Source: Candidatus Paralachnospira sangeri
GTDB taxonomy: Bacteria > Bacillota > Clostridia > Lachnospirales > Lachnospiraceae
Direction of reading: 5' to 3'
Length of the DNA: 61,753 nucleotides
Assembly (NCBI GenBank): GCA_904397815.1
Contig: CAJFOT010000124.1
Coordinates: 1-61,753 of the forward strand
A program made the position numbers and the translations under genes. Positions 40,460 to 48,838 of this stretch are shown piece after piece. How positions within the stretch are numbered: position 1 is the stretch's first letter; the number at the start of each line of letters is the position of its first letter. The notes under the pieces were generated by a model. It made no database searches. It was not told the origin of the DNA and worked only from the letters and a program-made list of their open reading frames with translations.

Positions 40460-41545
40460 ATGACTAAGGTTCCATTTGATGAGAAAGAATTGAAGATTGT
40501 GAGAGAAGAGCCGGCATTCGGCGGCGGAACGACACCGATTTATGATTTCCCGGTATCCATGAAAGAAGCCAGCATTGCGGCTTACCGTGATAAGAAACCG
40601 GTATGGCTGATGACAGGAATCGAGCAGAATCTGTTTACACCGTCTATTATTCCGGATAACTGTGCCAGAGGCTTTGTTATCGAGGGCGCGCCTTATCCGA
40701 GAGAGAAATTCGGCGGCAAGGATATGTTCGGCGTAGAATGGAAATATGTGGATGTAGCAGGCGGCTCCATGGTTGTTCCCGGCAATCCTCTGCTGGAAGA
40801 TGTGAATGACTGGAAAGAAAAAATTGTATTTCCTGACATTGACAGCTGGGACTGGGAAGGCAGCGCAAAGCTGAATAAGGAATATCTCAGCAACGGAAAG
40901 GCGAACCTGATGTGGTTCCTGAACGGCTGCTGGTTCGAGCGTTTGATTTCCTTTATGGATTTCGAGGAAGCTGCGGTGGCGATGATCGATGAGGAGCAGG
41001 AAGACGCGCTGAAGGAGCTGTTCCATGAACTGACTTCTCTGTATCTGCGTCTGGTAGATAAGTCTCTTGAATATTATGATATCGATGGTTTCTGCATCCA
41101 TGACGACTGGGGTTCTCAGATGGCGCCTTTCTTCTCAGAGGAAGCGGCACGCAACCTGATCCTGCCGGAGATGAAGCGGTTTACAGATTATATTCACAGC
41201 AAGGGCAAATATGTTGAACTGCATAGCTGTGGACATATAGAGGATCGTGTGAAAATTTTTGTGGAAGCGGGATTCGACATGTGGACGCCGATGCCGATGA
41301 ACGATACCATCAAACTGTATGAAGAGTATGGTGATAAGATTATCATTGGCGTGGTTTATGATAAGCCTTTTGATCCTGCTACCGCTACTGAAGAAGAACA
41401 GAGAGCGGCAGCAAGAGACTATGTAGAGCGGTTCACAAAGCCGGGAAGGCTCTGTACATGGTCCACTTACAATAACCCGGGGCTGATGACGCGGGCATTC
41501 CGCGAGGAACTGTACAAAGCTTCCAGAATCAGCTACAGCAAGTGA
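40460..41545 (+). CDS. UroD-superfamily (MtaA-type) zinc methyltransferase
   Basis: This 361-aa protein has the same fold as its neighbour but diverges well from it. The zinc motif is His255-x-Cys257 (LHSCGHIED) and Cys332 (RLCTWS), H-x-C-x74-C, again the MtaA/CmuA spacing. Conserved surroundings are DGFCIHDDWGSQMAPFFS and GVVYDKPFDPA. The start at 40460 follows GGAGGG; an upstream in-frame ATG is not needed. Its last 13 bp overlap the end of the convergent regulator gene. The substrate and corrinoid partner are unknown. Confidence 0.82.
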   Translation: MTKVPFDEKELKIVREEPAFGGGTTPIYDFPVSMKEASIAAYRDKKPVWLMTGIEQNLFTPSIIPDNCARGFVIEGAPYPREKFGGKDMFGVEWKYVDVAGGSMVVPGNPLLEDVNDWKEKIVFPDIDSWDWEGSAKLNKEYLSNGKANLMWFLNGCWFERLISFMDFEEAAVAMIDEEQEDALKELFHELTSLYLRLVDKSLEYYDIDGFCIHDDWGSQMAPFFSEEAARNLILPEMKRFTDYIHSKGKYVELHSCGHIEDRVKIFVEAGFDMWTPMPMNDTIKLYEEYGDKIIIGVVYDKPFDPATATEEEQRAAARDYVERFTKPGRLCTWSTYNNPGLMTRAFREELYKASRISYSK

Positions 41546-43026
41546 TCTGGTTCTTCCAGAATTCTGCATGAGAGCAGGAGATGGAGGTAGGTATCAGGAT
41601 TTTCCAGATTGATGCCGGTCAGTTCTGATATGGTTTTGATCCGGTAGATCAGGGTTGTTCTGTGTATAAAAAGCTGGTCAGATGTTTTTGTGGCATTACA
41701 CTGGTTATTCAAATAGCATTTCAGGGTCTGATATAAATCAGACCCTTTTTTTCGGTCGATTTCCATCAGCGTGAGCAAAGCGCGGCAGCAAACATCCTTT
41801 GGCGGATAAGGGGTACTGAGGAGATGCTGCAGCTGATATTTGCTGAACAGATAGCACCATTGGGTAGGATTATATTTTTTTCCCAGACAGAGGGCCTCCC
41901 GGGCCTGGCGTTTATAAAGAGAAATTTTTTTCAGGTCCGTGAAGATCATGCTGAATCCGGATTTGATTACATTTTCCCGCAGAAAATAGACGATTTCCTG
42001 ATGAAAATCATCTTTGCTGTAAAGGCTTAGGCGAAGATTCCGCAGGCAATAGAGAACAGAATCTTCCAGCATCGTGTAACAGTCATAGCAAAGGGCTGTG
42101 ATCTGCTCAGATATGTATTCCATCGATGTCTCCGGGGGAAGATCACGGCTCAGCTCAAAAATCACCACATCATAAGGATCATGAAGTCTCCAGCCATATT
42201 GATCCAGCGGTTCCAGATTTTCCGGATCTTTGCCTCTGGACAGCGTTTCGAGACACTGGCGGAAAAGCTGACTTTTTTTGGAAACCCTGCGGCGGGATAA
42301 GCCGCAGGACAGGGCCAGCATTTCTTCCAGACTGGCGCTCAGGCGGGCAAACAGTTCCGTCACTGCCGTGTGAAGCTGTTCATCTGTGATTTCTCCAGCC
42401 AGACGGGCGAAGAAATGACCATTAATTTTCAGATTTTTACAGAGGAGCAGCTGACCGGTACTGTCATCACGGTAGATGAAAGGCTTATCCTGGCCCTGGC
42501 TGTCGGGAAATTTTTTTGCCATAACCAGCTCTTGAATATAAGGTTCCTGTCTGGCTGGAAGGAGCCGGATATCCGGGGTCTGTGCAATGGTATTAAAAAA
42601 CTGGTCGATCAAAATCAGAGGGAAATGGAATACCGACTGGCATTGTCGGAAGAGGTCGGTCAGACGGTCAGGCTCACCCAGTTTCAGCAGATTATCCCAG
42701 TCATAGTAATCATAGAAGATCTGGTTGAGGATATTGATCATCCCAGGAAGATTCTGCTGGTCTTTCAGAATCAGTGCATTTGAAAAATCTTTCAGGTCAG
42801 CGGCAGTTTCTCCCTGCCAGATGAAAAAGGTGTAGCTGGCGGCGACCAGAGGGGAGATCCGTCCGATATCGGAAGGTGAAACGATATAGAGATAATCTTT
42901 GCCGGGCAGCTGCCCGTCCCAAAAATGGTATGCCTGAAAGGTGTTTTTATTTTTATTGTGGATGACGGTGTTGGCACAGCCATAATAATGTAATTGATAC
43001 TGTAAATATTCCAGGGTCATTTCCAT
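41533..43026 (-). CDS. PucR/CdaR-type transcriptional regulator
   Basis: This 497-aa protein ends in the PucR C-terminal helix-turn-helix (LKCYLNNQCNATKTSDQLFIHRTTLIYRIKTISELTGINL), with the preceding GGDEF-like linker usual in this class. The N-terminal half is a sensor region I cannot name. Such regulators usually activate purine, sugar-acid or aromatic catabolism in response to a metabolite. It ends 13 bp inside the second UroD-like gene on the opposite strand. The two UroD-like genes are natural candidates for control. Confidence 0.85.
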   Translation of the reverse strand: MEMTLEYLQYQLHYYGCANTVIHNKNKNTFQAYHFWDGQLPGKDYLYIVSPSDIGRISPLVAASYTFFIWQGETAADLKDFSNALILKDQQNLPGMINILNQIFYDYYDWDNLLKLGEPDRLTDLFRQCQSVFHFPLILIDQFFNTIAQTPDIRLLPARQEPYIQELVMAKKFPDSQGQDKPFIYRDDSTGQLLLCKNLKINGHFFARLAGEITDEQLHTAVTELFARLSASLEEMLALSCGLSRRRVSKKSQLFRQCLETLSRGKDPENLEPLDQYGWRLHDPYDVVIFELSRDLPPETSMEYISEQITALCYDCYTMLEDSVLYCLRNLRLSLYSKDDFHQEIVYFLRENVIKSGFSMIFTDLKKISLYKRQAREALCLGKKYNPTQWCYLFSKYQLQHLLSTPYPPKDVCCRALLTLMEIDRKKGSDLYQTLKCYLNNQCNATKTSDQLFIHRTTLIYRIKTISELTGINLENPDTYLHLLLSCRILEEPDHLL

Positions 43027-43029
43027 ATT

Positions 43030-43503
43030 TTAAAATCCTTCGATTCTTCTCTGCCTGCGCAGTTCACTTCTGCGTTTACCGCCTTCCCATTCGGCTTTTT
43101 CTGATTCTGTTACCAGTTCCAGCCGGGGAACCCGGACCGGTTTGCCGTTTTCGTCCAGCGCCACAAGCACCAGATAAGCCCGGTTGATTGTGCGGCGAAT
43201 TCCATCCAGAGATTCTACGTAGGTGTCTACCCGCACTTCCATAGAAGAGGAACCTACATAGGTGATTTTTCCGATCAGCACCAGGATATCTCCATCTCCG
43301 GCGCCTTCTTTGAACTGAAGGTTGTCAACGGCAGCTGTTACCACCATATGCTGGGAGTGGCGTTTTGCGACGATGCCGGCCAGGACATCGATCCAGCTCA
43401 TCAGCTGTCCGCCGAAAAGACGGTGCTGGCCGTTCAGGTCTTTGGGCATTAAAACAAATGTCTGTTCTGTAATGGAGTCTGCTACTTTTTTTACTGTGTC
43501 CAA
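43030..43503 (-). CDS. Hotdog-fold acyl-CoA thioesterase (YciA/YkhA-like)
   Basis: This 157-aa protein contains the family phrases LNGQHRLFGGQLMSWIDVLAGIVAKRH, VTAAVDNLQFKEGAGDGDILVLIGKITYVGSSSMEVRVDTYVE and NRAYLVLVALDENGKPVRVP. These enzymes hydrolyse acyl-CoA esters in the cytoplasm. The C-terminal ~25 residues are basic (RRSELRRQRR). It precedes the regulator gene by only 3 bp on the same strand, so the two are probably co-transcribed. Confidence 0.92.
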   Translation of the reverse strand: MDTVKKVADSITEQTFVLMPKDLNGQHRLFGGQLMSWIDVLAGIVAKRHSQHMVVTAAVDNLQFKEGAGDGDILVLIGKITYVGSSSMEVRVDTYVESLDGIRRTINRAYLVLVALDENGKPVRVPRLELVTESEKAEWEGGKRRSELRRQRRIEGF

Positions 43504-43593
43504 TATGCGAACCTCCCGATCATAATTTGTAATTTCGTGATGAATATAATATAATACTTATCGGACAGAAAAACAAGACAGAGAGAAAGGGGA

Positions 43594-44412
43594 ATGGATA
43601 TGGATATCATCGACGCGCATCTGCATTTTTGTACGGAAGAGGCACATTTCTGTCAGATCGCCCGGGAGGCAGGGCATGAAAACAGCGCGGCTCACCTTCG
43701 GGAAGTTTTTGCCCGAAGCCATGTGGTACGGGGTATTGTGATGGGAAACAGAGGGCTTTCTTTGAAGGAACATCAATATCCGGATTTTCTGTCTTATTGT
43801 ATCGGCGTGGATTTCTCCAGTCTGTTGCCTGAAATGCTGCAGCATTCCCTGGATCAGCTGGAGTCTCATTTGAAGCGGCGGGAATGTGTGGGAATCAAGC
43901 TGTATCCCGGATACAGCAGTTATTATGTGGGTGATCCGGTTTATTATCCGGTGTATGAACTGGCCAGAGTCTGGCACAAACCGGTAGCGATCCATACAGG
44001 GGCCGTGGCCGGCAGCAGGGGCAGACTGCGGTACAGTCATCCTTTGACTGTGGATGAGGCTGCGTCAGCCTTTCCGGATGTCACATTTGTCATGTGCCAT
44101 ATCGGTAATCCATGGGTTCAGGATGCGGCGGCGGTGATGGAGAAAGATCCGAATGTGTGCGCTGATCTTTCCGGCCTGCTGGAGGGGCGGGTGGATTTGG
44201 ACAGTTATTTCCGGCAGCAGGAGGGGTACGTCTCATATTTGCGTACCTGGATGGAATATGCTGAGGACTATGGCAGAATCATGTACGGAACAGACTGGCC
44301 TCTGGTGAATATTCCGGAATATATCGAATTTATCCGGCGGCTGGTTCCCGAGGAACATCATGAAAAAATTTTTTATGAAAATGCGGTCAGGATCTATCAG
44401 CTGGAAATGTGA
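43594..44412 (+). CDS. TIM-barrel amidohydrolase (amidohydrolase_2 type)
   Basis: This 272-aa protein shows the metal-dependent hydrolase pattern: DAHLHF (metal histidines) at the N-terminus, GIKLYPGYSSYY, the HTGA and CHIGNPW histidines, and a late Asp in MYGTDWPLVNIPEY. Members act on C-N bonds or decarboxylate aromatic/enolic acids. The start at 43594 or the ATG six bases later are both possible; GAAAGGGG precedes them. It stands divergent from the thioesterase-regulator pair. Confidence 0.87.
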   Translation: MDMDIIDAHLHFCTEEAHFCQIAREAGHENSAAHLREVFARSHVVRGIVMGNRGLSLKEHQYPDFLSYCIGVDFSSLLPEMLQHSLDQLESHLKRRECVGIKLYPGYSSYYVGDPVYYPVYELARVWHKPVAIHTGAVAGSRGRLRYSHPLTVDEAASAFPDVTFVMCHIGNPWVQDAAAVMEKDPNVCADLSGLLEGRVDLDSYFRQQEGYVSYLRTWMEYAEDYGRIMYGTDWPLVNIPEYIEFIRRLVPEEHHEKIFYENAVRIYQLEM

Positions 44413-44429
44413 GAAAATAAAAATACCGG

Positions 44430-44470
44430 ATAAAAAACAGCCCTGCCTGTTATCAGGCCGGGCTGTTGTC
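44430..44470. terminator. Bidirectional terminator between amidohydrolase and glyA
   Basis: ACAGCCCTGCCTG and CAGGCCGGGCTGT form a stem around TTAT, with AAAAAA on one side and TTGT on the other. It lies between two convergent genes and can stop both. Confidence 0.8.
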
Positions 44471-44493
44471 TGCAGTGCGCGAGATAATAAATT

Positions 44494-45732
44494 TCAATAT
44501 AAAGGATAGCGGTCGGTCAGTCCTTTTACCAGCTCCAGTGCTTTGGACTGGTTGCTCTGGGGATCCTCCACCACCAGGCGGATGGCCTCTGCGATCACAT
44601 CCATATCGGTTTCTTTCATGCCTCTGGTGGTAACCGCCGCAGTACCCAGACGGATTCCGCTGGTAACGGAAGGTTTTTCCGGGTCATTGGGAATGGCGTT
44701 TTTATTGCAGGTAATGTTGGCCAGATCCAGCAGCTTCTCTGTTTCCTTCCCGGTTACATGCTTGCTGCGCAGGTCAACCAGCATCAGGTGATTGTCTGTG
44801 CCGCCGGATACCAGGTCGAAGCCTCTGGACAGAAGGCCCTGGGCCAGCGCCTGGGCATTTTTCACGATCTGCTCCTGATAGGTTTTGAATTCGGGAGCCA
44901 GCGCTTCCTTGAGGGAAACAGCCTTCGCCGCGATCACATGCATCAGCGGGCCGCCCTGGATGCCGGGAAATACAGCTTTATTAAAGTTGAACTTTTCGTT
45001 GATCTCGCTGCTGGAGAGAATCATGCCTCCTCTGGGTCCCCGCAGGGTTTTGTGGGTGGTAGTAGTGGTAACATGGGCGTAGGGGATGGGACTCATGTGC
45101 TGCCCCGCCGCCACAAGGCCGGCGATATGCGCCATGTCCACCATCAGGTAAGCGCCTGCCTCATCAGCGATCTCCCGGAATCTTTTAAAGTCAATCTTTC
45201 GGGGATAAGCGCTGGCGCCTGCCACGATCAGCTTCGGTTTTGCTTCCAGGGCGATGGCTCTGACCTGGTCATAGTCGATGAAGCCCTGGTCGTTGACGCC
45301 GTAAGGGACGATATGAAAATATTTTCCGGACATGTTCACCGGGCTTCCGTGGGTGAGATGACCGCCATGGGCCAGATTCATGCCCATCACCGTATCACCG
45401 GGGGTCAGCATGGCGAAAAAGACAGCCATATTTGCCTGAGCGCCGGAATGGGGCTGAACATTGGCATATTCGCAGCCGAACAGTTCTTTGGCCCGTTCGA
45501 TGGCCAGGTTTTCAGCAATATCAACACACTGGCAGCCGCCATAATATCGCTTGCCCGGATAGCCCTCCGCATATTTGTTGGTCAAAGGGCTTCCCATTGC
45601 TGCCATCACAGCCCTGCTGACAAAGTTTTCAGACGCAATCAGTTCTATATGGCTGTTCTGACGCGCAATCTCCAGATTAATTGCCTGGGCCAGTTCCGGG
45701 TCAACAGACACCACATCATTCAGTGAATACAT
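44494..45732 (-). CDS. glyA: Serine hydroxymethyltransferase
   Basis: This 412-aa PLP enzyme converts serine and tetrahydrofolate to glycine and 5,10-methylene-THF. The PLP lysine is in [17 protein letters not shown]. Other hallmarks are [12 protein letters not shown] near the N-terminus, and [12 protein letters not shown]. The start [14 protein letters not shown] at 45732 follows GGAGG. A longer in-frame start at 45786 lies within the promoter region. A palindrome over the -10 (45790-45806) suggests repressor control. Confidence 0.97.
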   Translation of the reverse strand: MYSLNDVVSVDPELAQAINLEIARQNSHIELIASENFVSRAVMAAMGSPLTNKYAEGYPGKRYYGGCQCVDIAENLAIERAKELFGCEYANVQPHSGAQANMAVFFAMLTPGDTVMGMNLAHGGHLTHGSPVNMSGKYFHIVPYGVNDQGFIDYDQVRAIALEAKPKLIVAGASAYPRKIDFKRFREIADEAGAYLMVDMAHIAGLVAAGQHMSPIPYAHVTTTTTHKTLRGPRGGMILSSSEINEKFNFNKAVFPGIQGGPLMHVIAAKAVSLKEALAPEFKTYQEQIVKNAQALAQGLLSRGFDLVSGGTDNHLMLVDLRSKHVTGKETEKLLDLANITCNKNAIPNDPEKPSVTSGIRLGTAAVTTRGMKETDMDVIAEAIRLVVEDPQSNQSKALELVKGLTDRYPLY

Positions 45733-45789
45733 GTTATTTCCTCCAAAAATTCGTTGTTTATTTATCTGATGCTCATTTCTTTGCAATAT

Positions 45790-45806
45790 TAAGTTATAAT
45801 AACTTA
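45790..45806. promoter_or_regulatory. Palindromic operator candidate at glyA
   Basis: TAAGTTATAATAACTTA is a perfect 8+1+8 palindrome that overlaps the -10 of the predicted glyA promoter. I do not match it to a known regulator box. Confidence 0.5.
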
Positions 45807-45824
45807 AAAATGACGATTTGTAAA
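45796..45824 (-). promoter_or_regulatory. glyA promoter
   Basis: Minus-strand TTTACA (45819-45824), 17-bp spacer and TATTAT (45796-45801), about 65 bp before the glyA ATG. Confidence 0.6.
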
Positions 45825-45870
45825 CCCTTTTTATACAAATGTGTTTATCTGGCGGACAGTGGGTGGAGTA

Positions 45871-46172
45871 GTCCGGACGGCATCAGCAGCCGCGGCAGAA
45901 CGCCGGATCCGGACAGCCCTGCCCTTAACGCCTTTGTTCCCGGCCTGAATAAATTCTAAGCAGCCAGGCAGGCCCTTTCCCAGGACCGATTTTATGTTCG
46001 GAAAAAGTCTGATACTTTTTCCTCACGAAAATCTCTCATGCAGGCGTTGAGCGCCTGCATTCGCCTGGAAAAGGGTCTGCCTGGCTGCTAAGAATTTATA
46101 ATCAGGCCTCCACATGGACGTTAAGGGCAGGGCTGTCCGGATCCGGCGTTCTGCCGCGGCTGCTGATGCCTG
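45871..46172. repeat. Long palindromic repeat, copy B
   Basis: Perfect 52-bp arms at 45879-45930 and 46119-46170. Inside is a second, imperfect pair of about 43 bp (from GGCCTGAATAAATTC to CAGG, roughly 45942-45984, pairing with roughly 46065-46110). A core at about 45981-46037 carries the hairpin GAAAAAGT/ACTTTTTC with loop CTGAT. The innermost hairpin is ATGCAGGCG/CGCCTGCAT. The core is shared with copy D, and the CCGGACGGCATCA head with copy A. It fills the 690-bp divergent gap between glyA and the LUD gene. I see no ORF I would trust there. Confidence 0.9.
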
Positions 46173-46423
46173 TATACTGGCTGTGTGAAGAATAAATATT
46201 GTGCTGCTGTCCGTTGGGGAAGGGAAGTATTGGGCTATGGCTTGCCCGGCTGTAATGATGGTGTTTGCATCTATAAATTTCAGCGGGAGGCTCGGTAAAA
46301 ATGACGGAGAGTGCCGGAAAAAATTATCCAAAAGCCTTTCCGGCCAGGCATTTCCTGTATATAATAGAGGCAGAATGATTCTATAGATGGGAAATATCAT
46401 TTTGATACCAGGAGGAGGATGAG

Positions 46424-47062
46424 ATGGATATGACACCGAAGGAACTGAGAAATGAGAAGCTGGGAGCGAAGGTGGTAAAGGCGCTGGAGAGCCGTCATTT
46501 CGGCGCCTGCTACTGCAGTACGAAGGAGGAGGGGCTGAAGAAGGCGCTGGAGCTGATTCCGGAGGGCAGCACAGTGGCCTGGGGCGGCAGTATGACAGCC
46601 CAGCAGATTGGTCTGATGGATGCTGTTCATAATGGAAAGTACCAGCTGATTGACAGGGACGCTGCGGCGCCAGAGGAAAAGGCAGCTGTTATGCGCAGGG
46701 CGCTGCTGGCGGAATACTTTATATCCGGGGCCAACGGCATCAGTGAGGATGGGGAGATCGTCAACGTAGACGGTAACGGCAACCGGGTGGCAGGAATTGC
46801 CTACGGGCCGGAGCATGTCATCATTGTGGCGGGGATTAATAAGGTGGTGAAAAATCTGGAGAGCGCTACAGAGCGGGCCCGCACAATAGCGGCGCCAATT
46901 AATAAGCAGCGGTTCGGCGGGACAACACCCTGTCTGAAAACAGGCAGCTGCGGCAACTGCCGGGCAGAGGACTGCATCTGCTGTCAGATTCTCACCACAA
47001 GAGTCTGTCGTCCGGCAGGAAGGATTTATGTGATTCTGATCGGGGAAGAACTGGGCTTCTGA
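46424..47062 (+). CDS. LUD-domain protein (LutC/YkgG-like, DUF162)
   Basis: This 212-aa protein has the LUD domain: GSTVAWGGSMTAQQIGLMDAV, RRALLAEYFISGANGISEDGEIVNVDGNGNRVAG and EHVIIVAGINKVV. The C-terminus adds a cysteine-rich segment (CLKTGSCGNCRAEDCICC) that may bind metal. LutC-type proteins take part in lactate oxidation, but stand-alone clostridial copies like this one lack LutA/LutB partners, so the role is uncertain. The start follows AGGAGGA. Confidence 0.85.
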   Translation: MDMTPKELRNEKLGAKVVKALESRHFGACYCSTKEEGLKKALELIPEGSTVAWGGSMTAQQIGLMDAVHNGKYQLIDRDAAAPEEKAAVMRRALLAEYFISGANGISEDGEIVNVDGNGNRVAGIAYGPEHVIIVAGINKVVKNLESATERARTIAAPINKQRFGGTTPCLKTGSCGNCRAEDCICCQILTTRVCRPAGRIYVILIGEELGF

Positions 47063-47068
47063 TAAGAG

Positions 47069-47151
47069 ACGCAAAAGGCCCGGCGTTCTTTTGCCTCAGA
47101 CATAACTGAAACGAGATATGTTTGAGACACAGGAATGCCGGGCTTTTTGTG
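47069..47151. terminator. Bidirectional nested terminator between LUD and MATE genes
   Basis: GGCCCGGCGTTC pairs imperfectly with GGAATGCCGGGC, with an inner stem of CTCAGACATA and TATGTTTGAG. The right side ends GCTTTTTGTG; the left side has AAAAGG on the opposite strand. It lies between convergent genes. Confidence 0.75.
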
Positions 47152-47179
47152 TGCTGTATCCGATAACAAACATTCTCTG

Positions 47180-48535
47180 TCAGCTTTTTTCTCCGTTTTT
47201 TCCGCTGATGCCTCTGGTGGCTCTGCGGTAAATCAGAAAGGAGAAAACGGCGGTAATCAGCTCTGTCAGCCAGAAGGCGTGCCATACACCGGAGGGGCCT
47301 GCCGTCCGGCTGAGGATAAAGGCAGCCGGGATGATGATAATGCCATAGCGGAGCAGAGAGATCATCAGGGAAGGCATCCCCATGCCCAGCCCCTCCAGGG
47401 CGCCGGAAGAAGTCACAGAGACAGAGGATACAATAAAGCCGGCACAGATTACCCGCAGAGCCAGGGTACCTGCCTGGATGGTTTCCGGATTGGTGGTGAA
47501 CAGGCCGATCAGCTGACCGGGGAAGAGCAGACACAGCAGGGTGCCCGCCGCCATAATCACCAGAATCATGGCCAGTGTGATAGCGTAAATCTGTCTGACC
47601 CGCTTATGCTCACCGGCGCCGTAGTTGTAGCCGATCAGCGGACGCATCCCCTGCACCACGCCGTTGGCCGGGAGATAGAGGAAGGTCTGCAGCTTGTAGT
47701 AAACGCCCAGAACCACCACATAGATCTGGGAATAGGCGGCAAGGATGGCGTTGAGAGAGGAAATCAGCACCGAAGCCAGGGCCATGTTCAGCGTGGCGGG
47801 AATGCCGATGGCATAGAGTTTGGCGATGATGCTTTTCTGCCAGGAGAGCGACTTCCGGCTGACCCGGACAGGGAGAGGACGGGCCAGATGCACCGCAATA
47901 TAGATTACGAGGGTGACTGTCTGCCCGATACCGGTAGCCAGAGCGGCTCCTTCGATGCCCATGGCGGGGAAAGGCCCCAGACCGAAAATCATAACCGGGT
48001 CTAAGACAATGTTGGTCAGGCAGCCGGCCAGCATGCTGATCATGGAGACAGACATTCTTCCTACAGACTGAAAGATTTTTTCGTAGGTGATCCCCATGGC
48101 GATAATAATGGAAAAAGCGAATACAATGCGAGAGTACCGCAGCCCCAGGCTGATGACTGCTTCATTATCGGTAAACATCCGGAGAAAAACAGGCATAACA
48201 GCGATGCATCCCACCGTGAGGATGAGGCCGTGAATGATATTCCAAAACATGCCCTGGCTGGCGGCTGTATCTGCTTTGTGCTGGTCCTGAGCGCCGAGAT
48301 AATAGGCGATGACAGAATTAATACCGATGCCGAAGCCGATGGTGACGGCATTAACCAGGTTTTGTATGGGATATACCAGGGACAAAGCGGTCATGGCGTC
48401 TTCGCTGATCTGGGCTACAAAATAGCTGTCTACAATATTATACAGAGAATTCACGGTCATGGAGATGACCATGGGCAGAGACATGGACAGCAGCAGCCTG
48501 AAGATCGGTTTTTCCTTCATAAATGTCTGATCCAT
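47180..48535 (-). CDS. MATE-family multidrug/organic-cation exporter
   Basis: This 451-aa protein has about twelve transmembrane helices, starting MKEKPIFRLLLSMSLPMVISMTVNSLYNIVDSYFVAQISEDAMTALS. The repeated half begins with the PATLNMALASVLISSLNAILA segment. MATE proteins export drugs or metabolites by H+ or Na+ antiport. The start MDQTFMKEK at 48535 follows AAGGAG. A terminator-like hairpin lies in its leader at 48596-48633. Confidence 0.92.
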   Translation of the reverse strand: MDQTFMKEKPIFRLLLSMSLPMVISMTVNSLYNIVDSYFVAQISEDAMTALSLVYPIQNLVNAVTIGFGIGINSVIAYYLGAQDQHKADTAASQGMFWNIIHGLILTVGCIAVMPVFLRMFTDNEAVISLGLRYSRIVFAFSIIIAMGITYEKIFQSVGRMSVSMISMLAGCLTNIVLDPVMIFGLGPFPAMGIEGAALATGIGQTVTLVIYIAVHLARPLPVRVSRKSLSWQKSIIAKLYAIGIPATLNMALASVLISSLNAILAAYSQIYVVVLGVYYKLQTFLYLPANGVVQGMRPLIGYNYGAGEHKRVRQIYAITLAMILVIMAAGTLLCLLFPGQLIGLFTTNPETIQAGTLALRVICAGFIVSSVSVTSSGALEGLGMGMPSLMISLLRYGIIIIPAAFILSRTAGPSGVWHAFWLTELITAVFSFLIYRRATRGISGKNGEKS

Positions 48536-48595
48536 AATATGATGATCTCCTTTACTTGCGCTTGTGGTTCGGCATGTGTCTTGCGGCAGTATGCC

Positions 48596-48633
48596 GAAAA
48601 AAAACCACACAACTATCAAATGATAATTGTGTG
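48596..48633 (-). terminator. Terminator-like hairpin in the MATE gene leader (possible attenuator)
   Basis: On the minus strand CCACACAATTATCA pairs with TGATAGTTGTGTGG (14 pairs with one G-U), directly followed by seven U residues. It lies between the predicted promoter (48687-48715) and the MATE ATG (48535), so transcripts must pass it. A smaller CGGCA/TGCCG hairpin follows. The valine-GTG mini-ORF near 48655 is not convincing. Confidence 0.6.
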
Positions 48634-48686
48634 GCGAAAAATAGAACTTCTCTAACAAATATCCACAGCGAAAAATTTGTATTCTG

Positions 48687-48715
48687 ATACTAGCATGATG
48701 ATGGCTGTATGTCAA
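48687..48715 (-). promoter_or_regulatory. MATE gene promoter
   Basis: Minus-strand TTGACA (48710-48715), 17-bp spacer and TAGTAT (48687-48692). It predicts a leader of about 145 nt. Confidence 0.6.
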
Positions 48716-48838
48716 GTGTTTATCACACTTTTGCCAGTTGTATGAATAGAAAATATGTGATATATTTGAGCTGATTAAAGGTGATTTAGACTTCAGTTCT
48801 CCAGTGTGGAGATATGAAAGGACAGACAGGAGGAGAAA

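Noticed and set aside
45871..46172. CRISPR array or integron attC site
   Set aside because: There is no regular direct-repeat/spacer pattern and no cas or integrase gene, and the element is a nested palindrome much longer than attC sites.
45681..46436. Small ORFs inside palindrome B
   Set aside because: They are made of inverted-repeat sequence, differ between strands and lack ribosome-binding sites.
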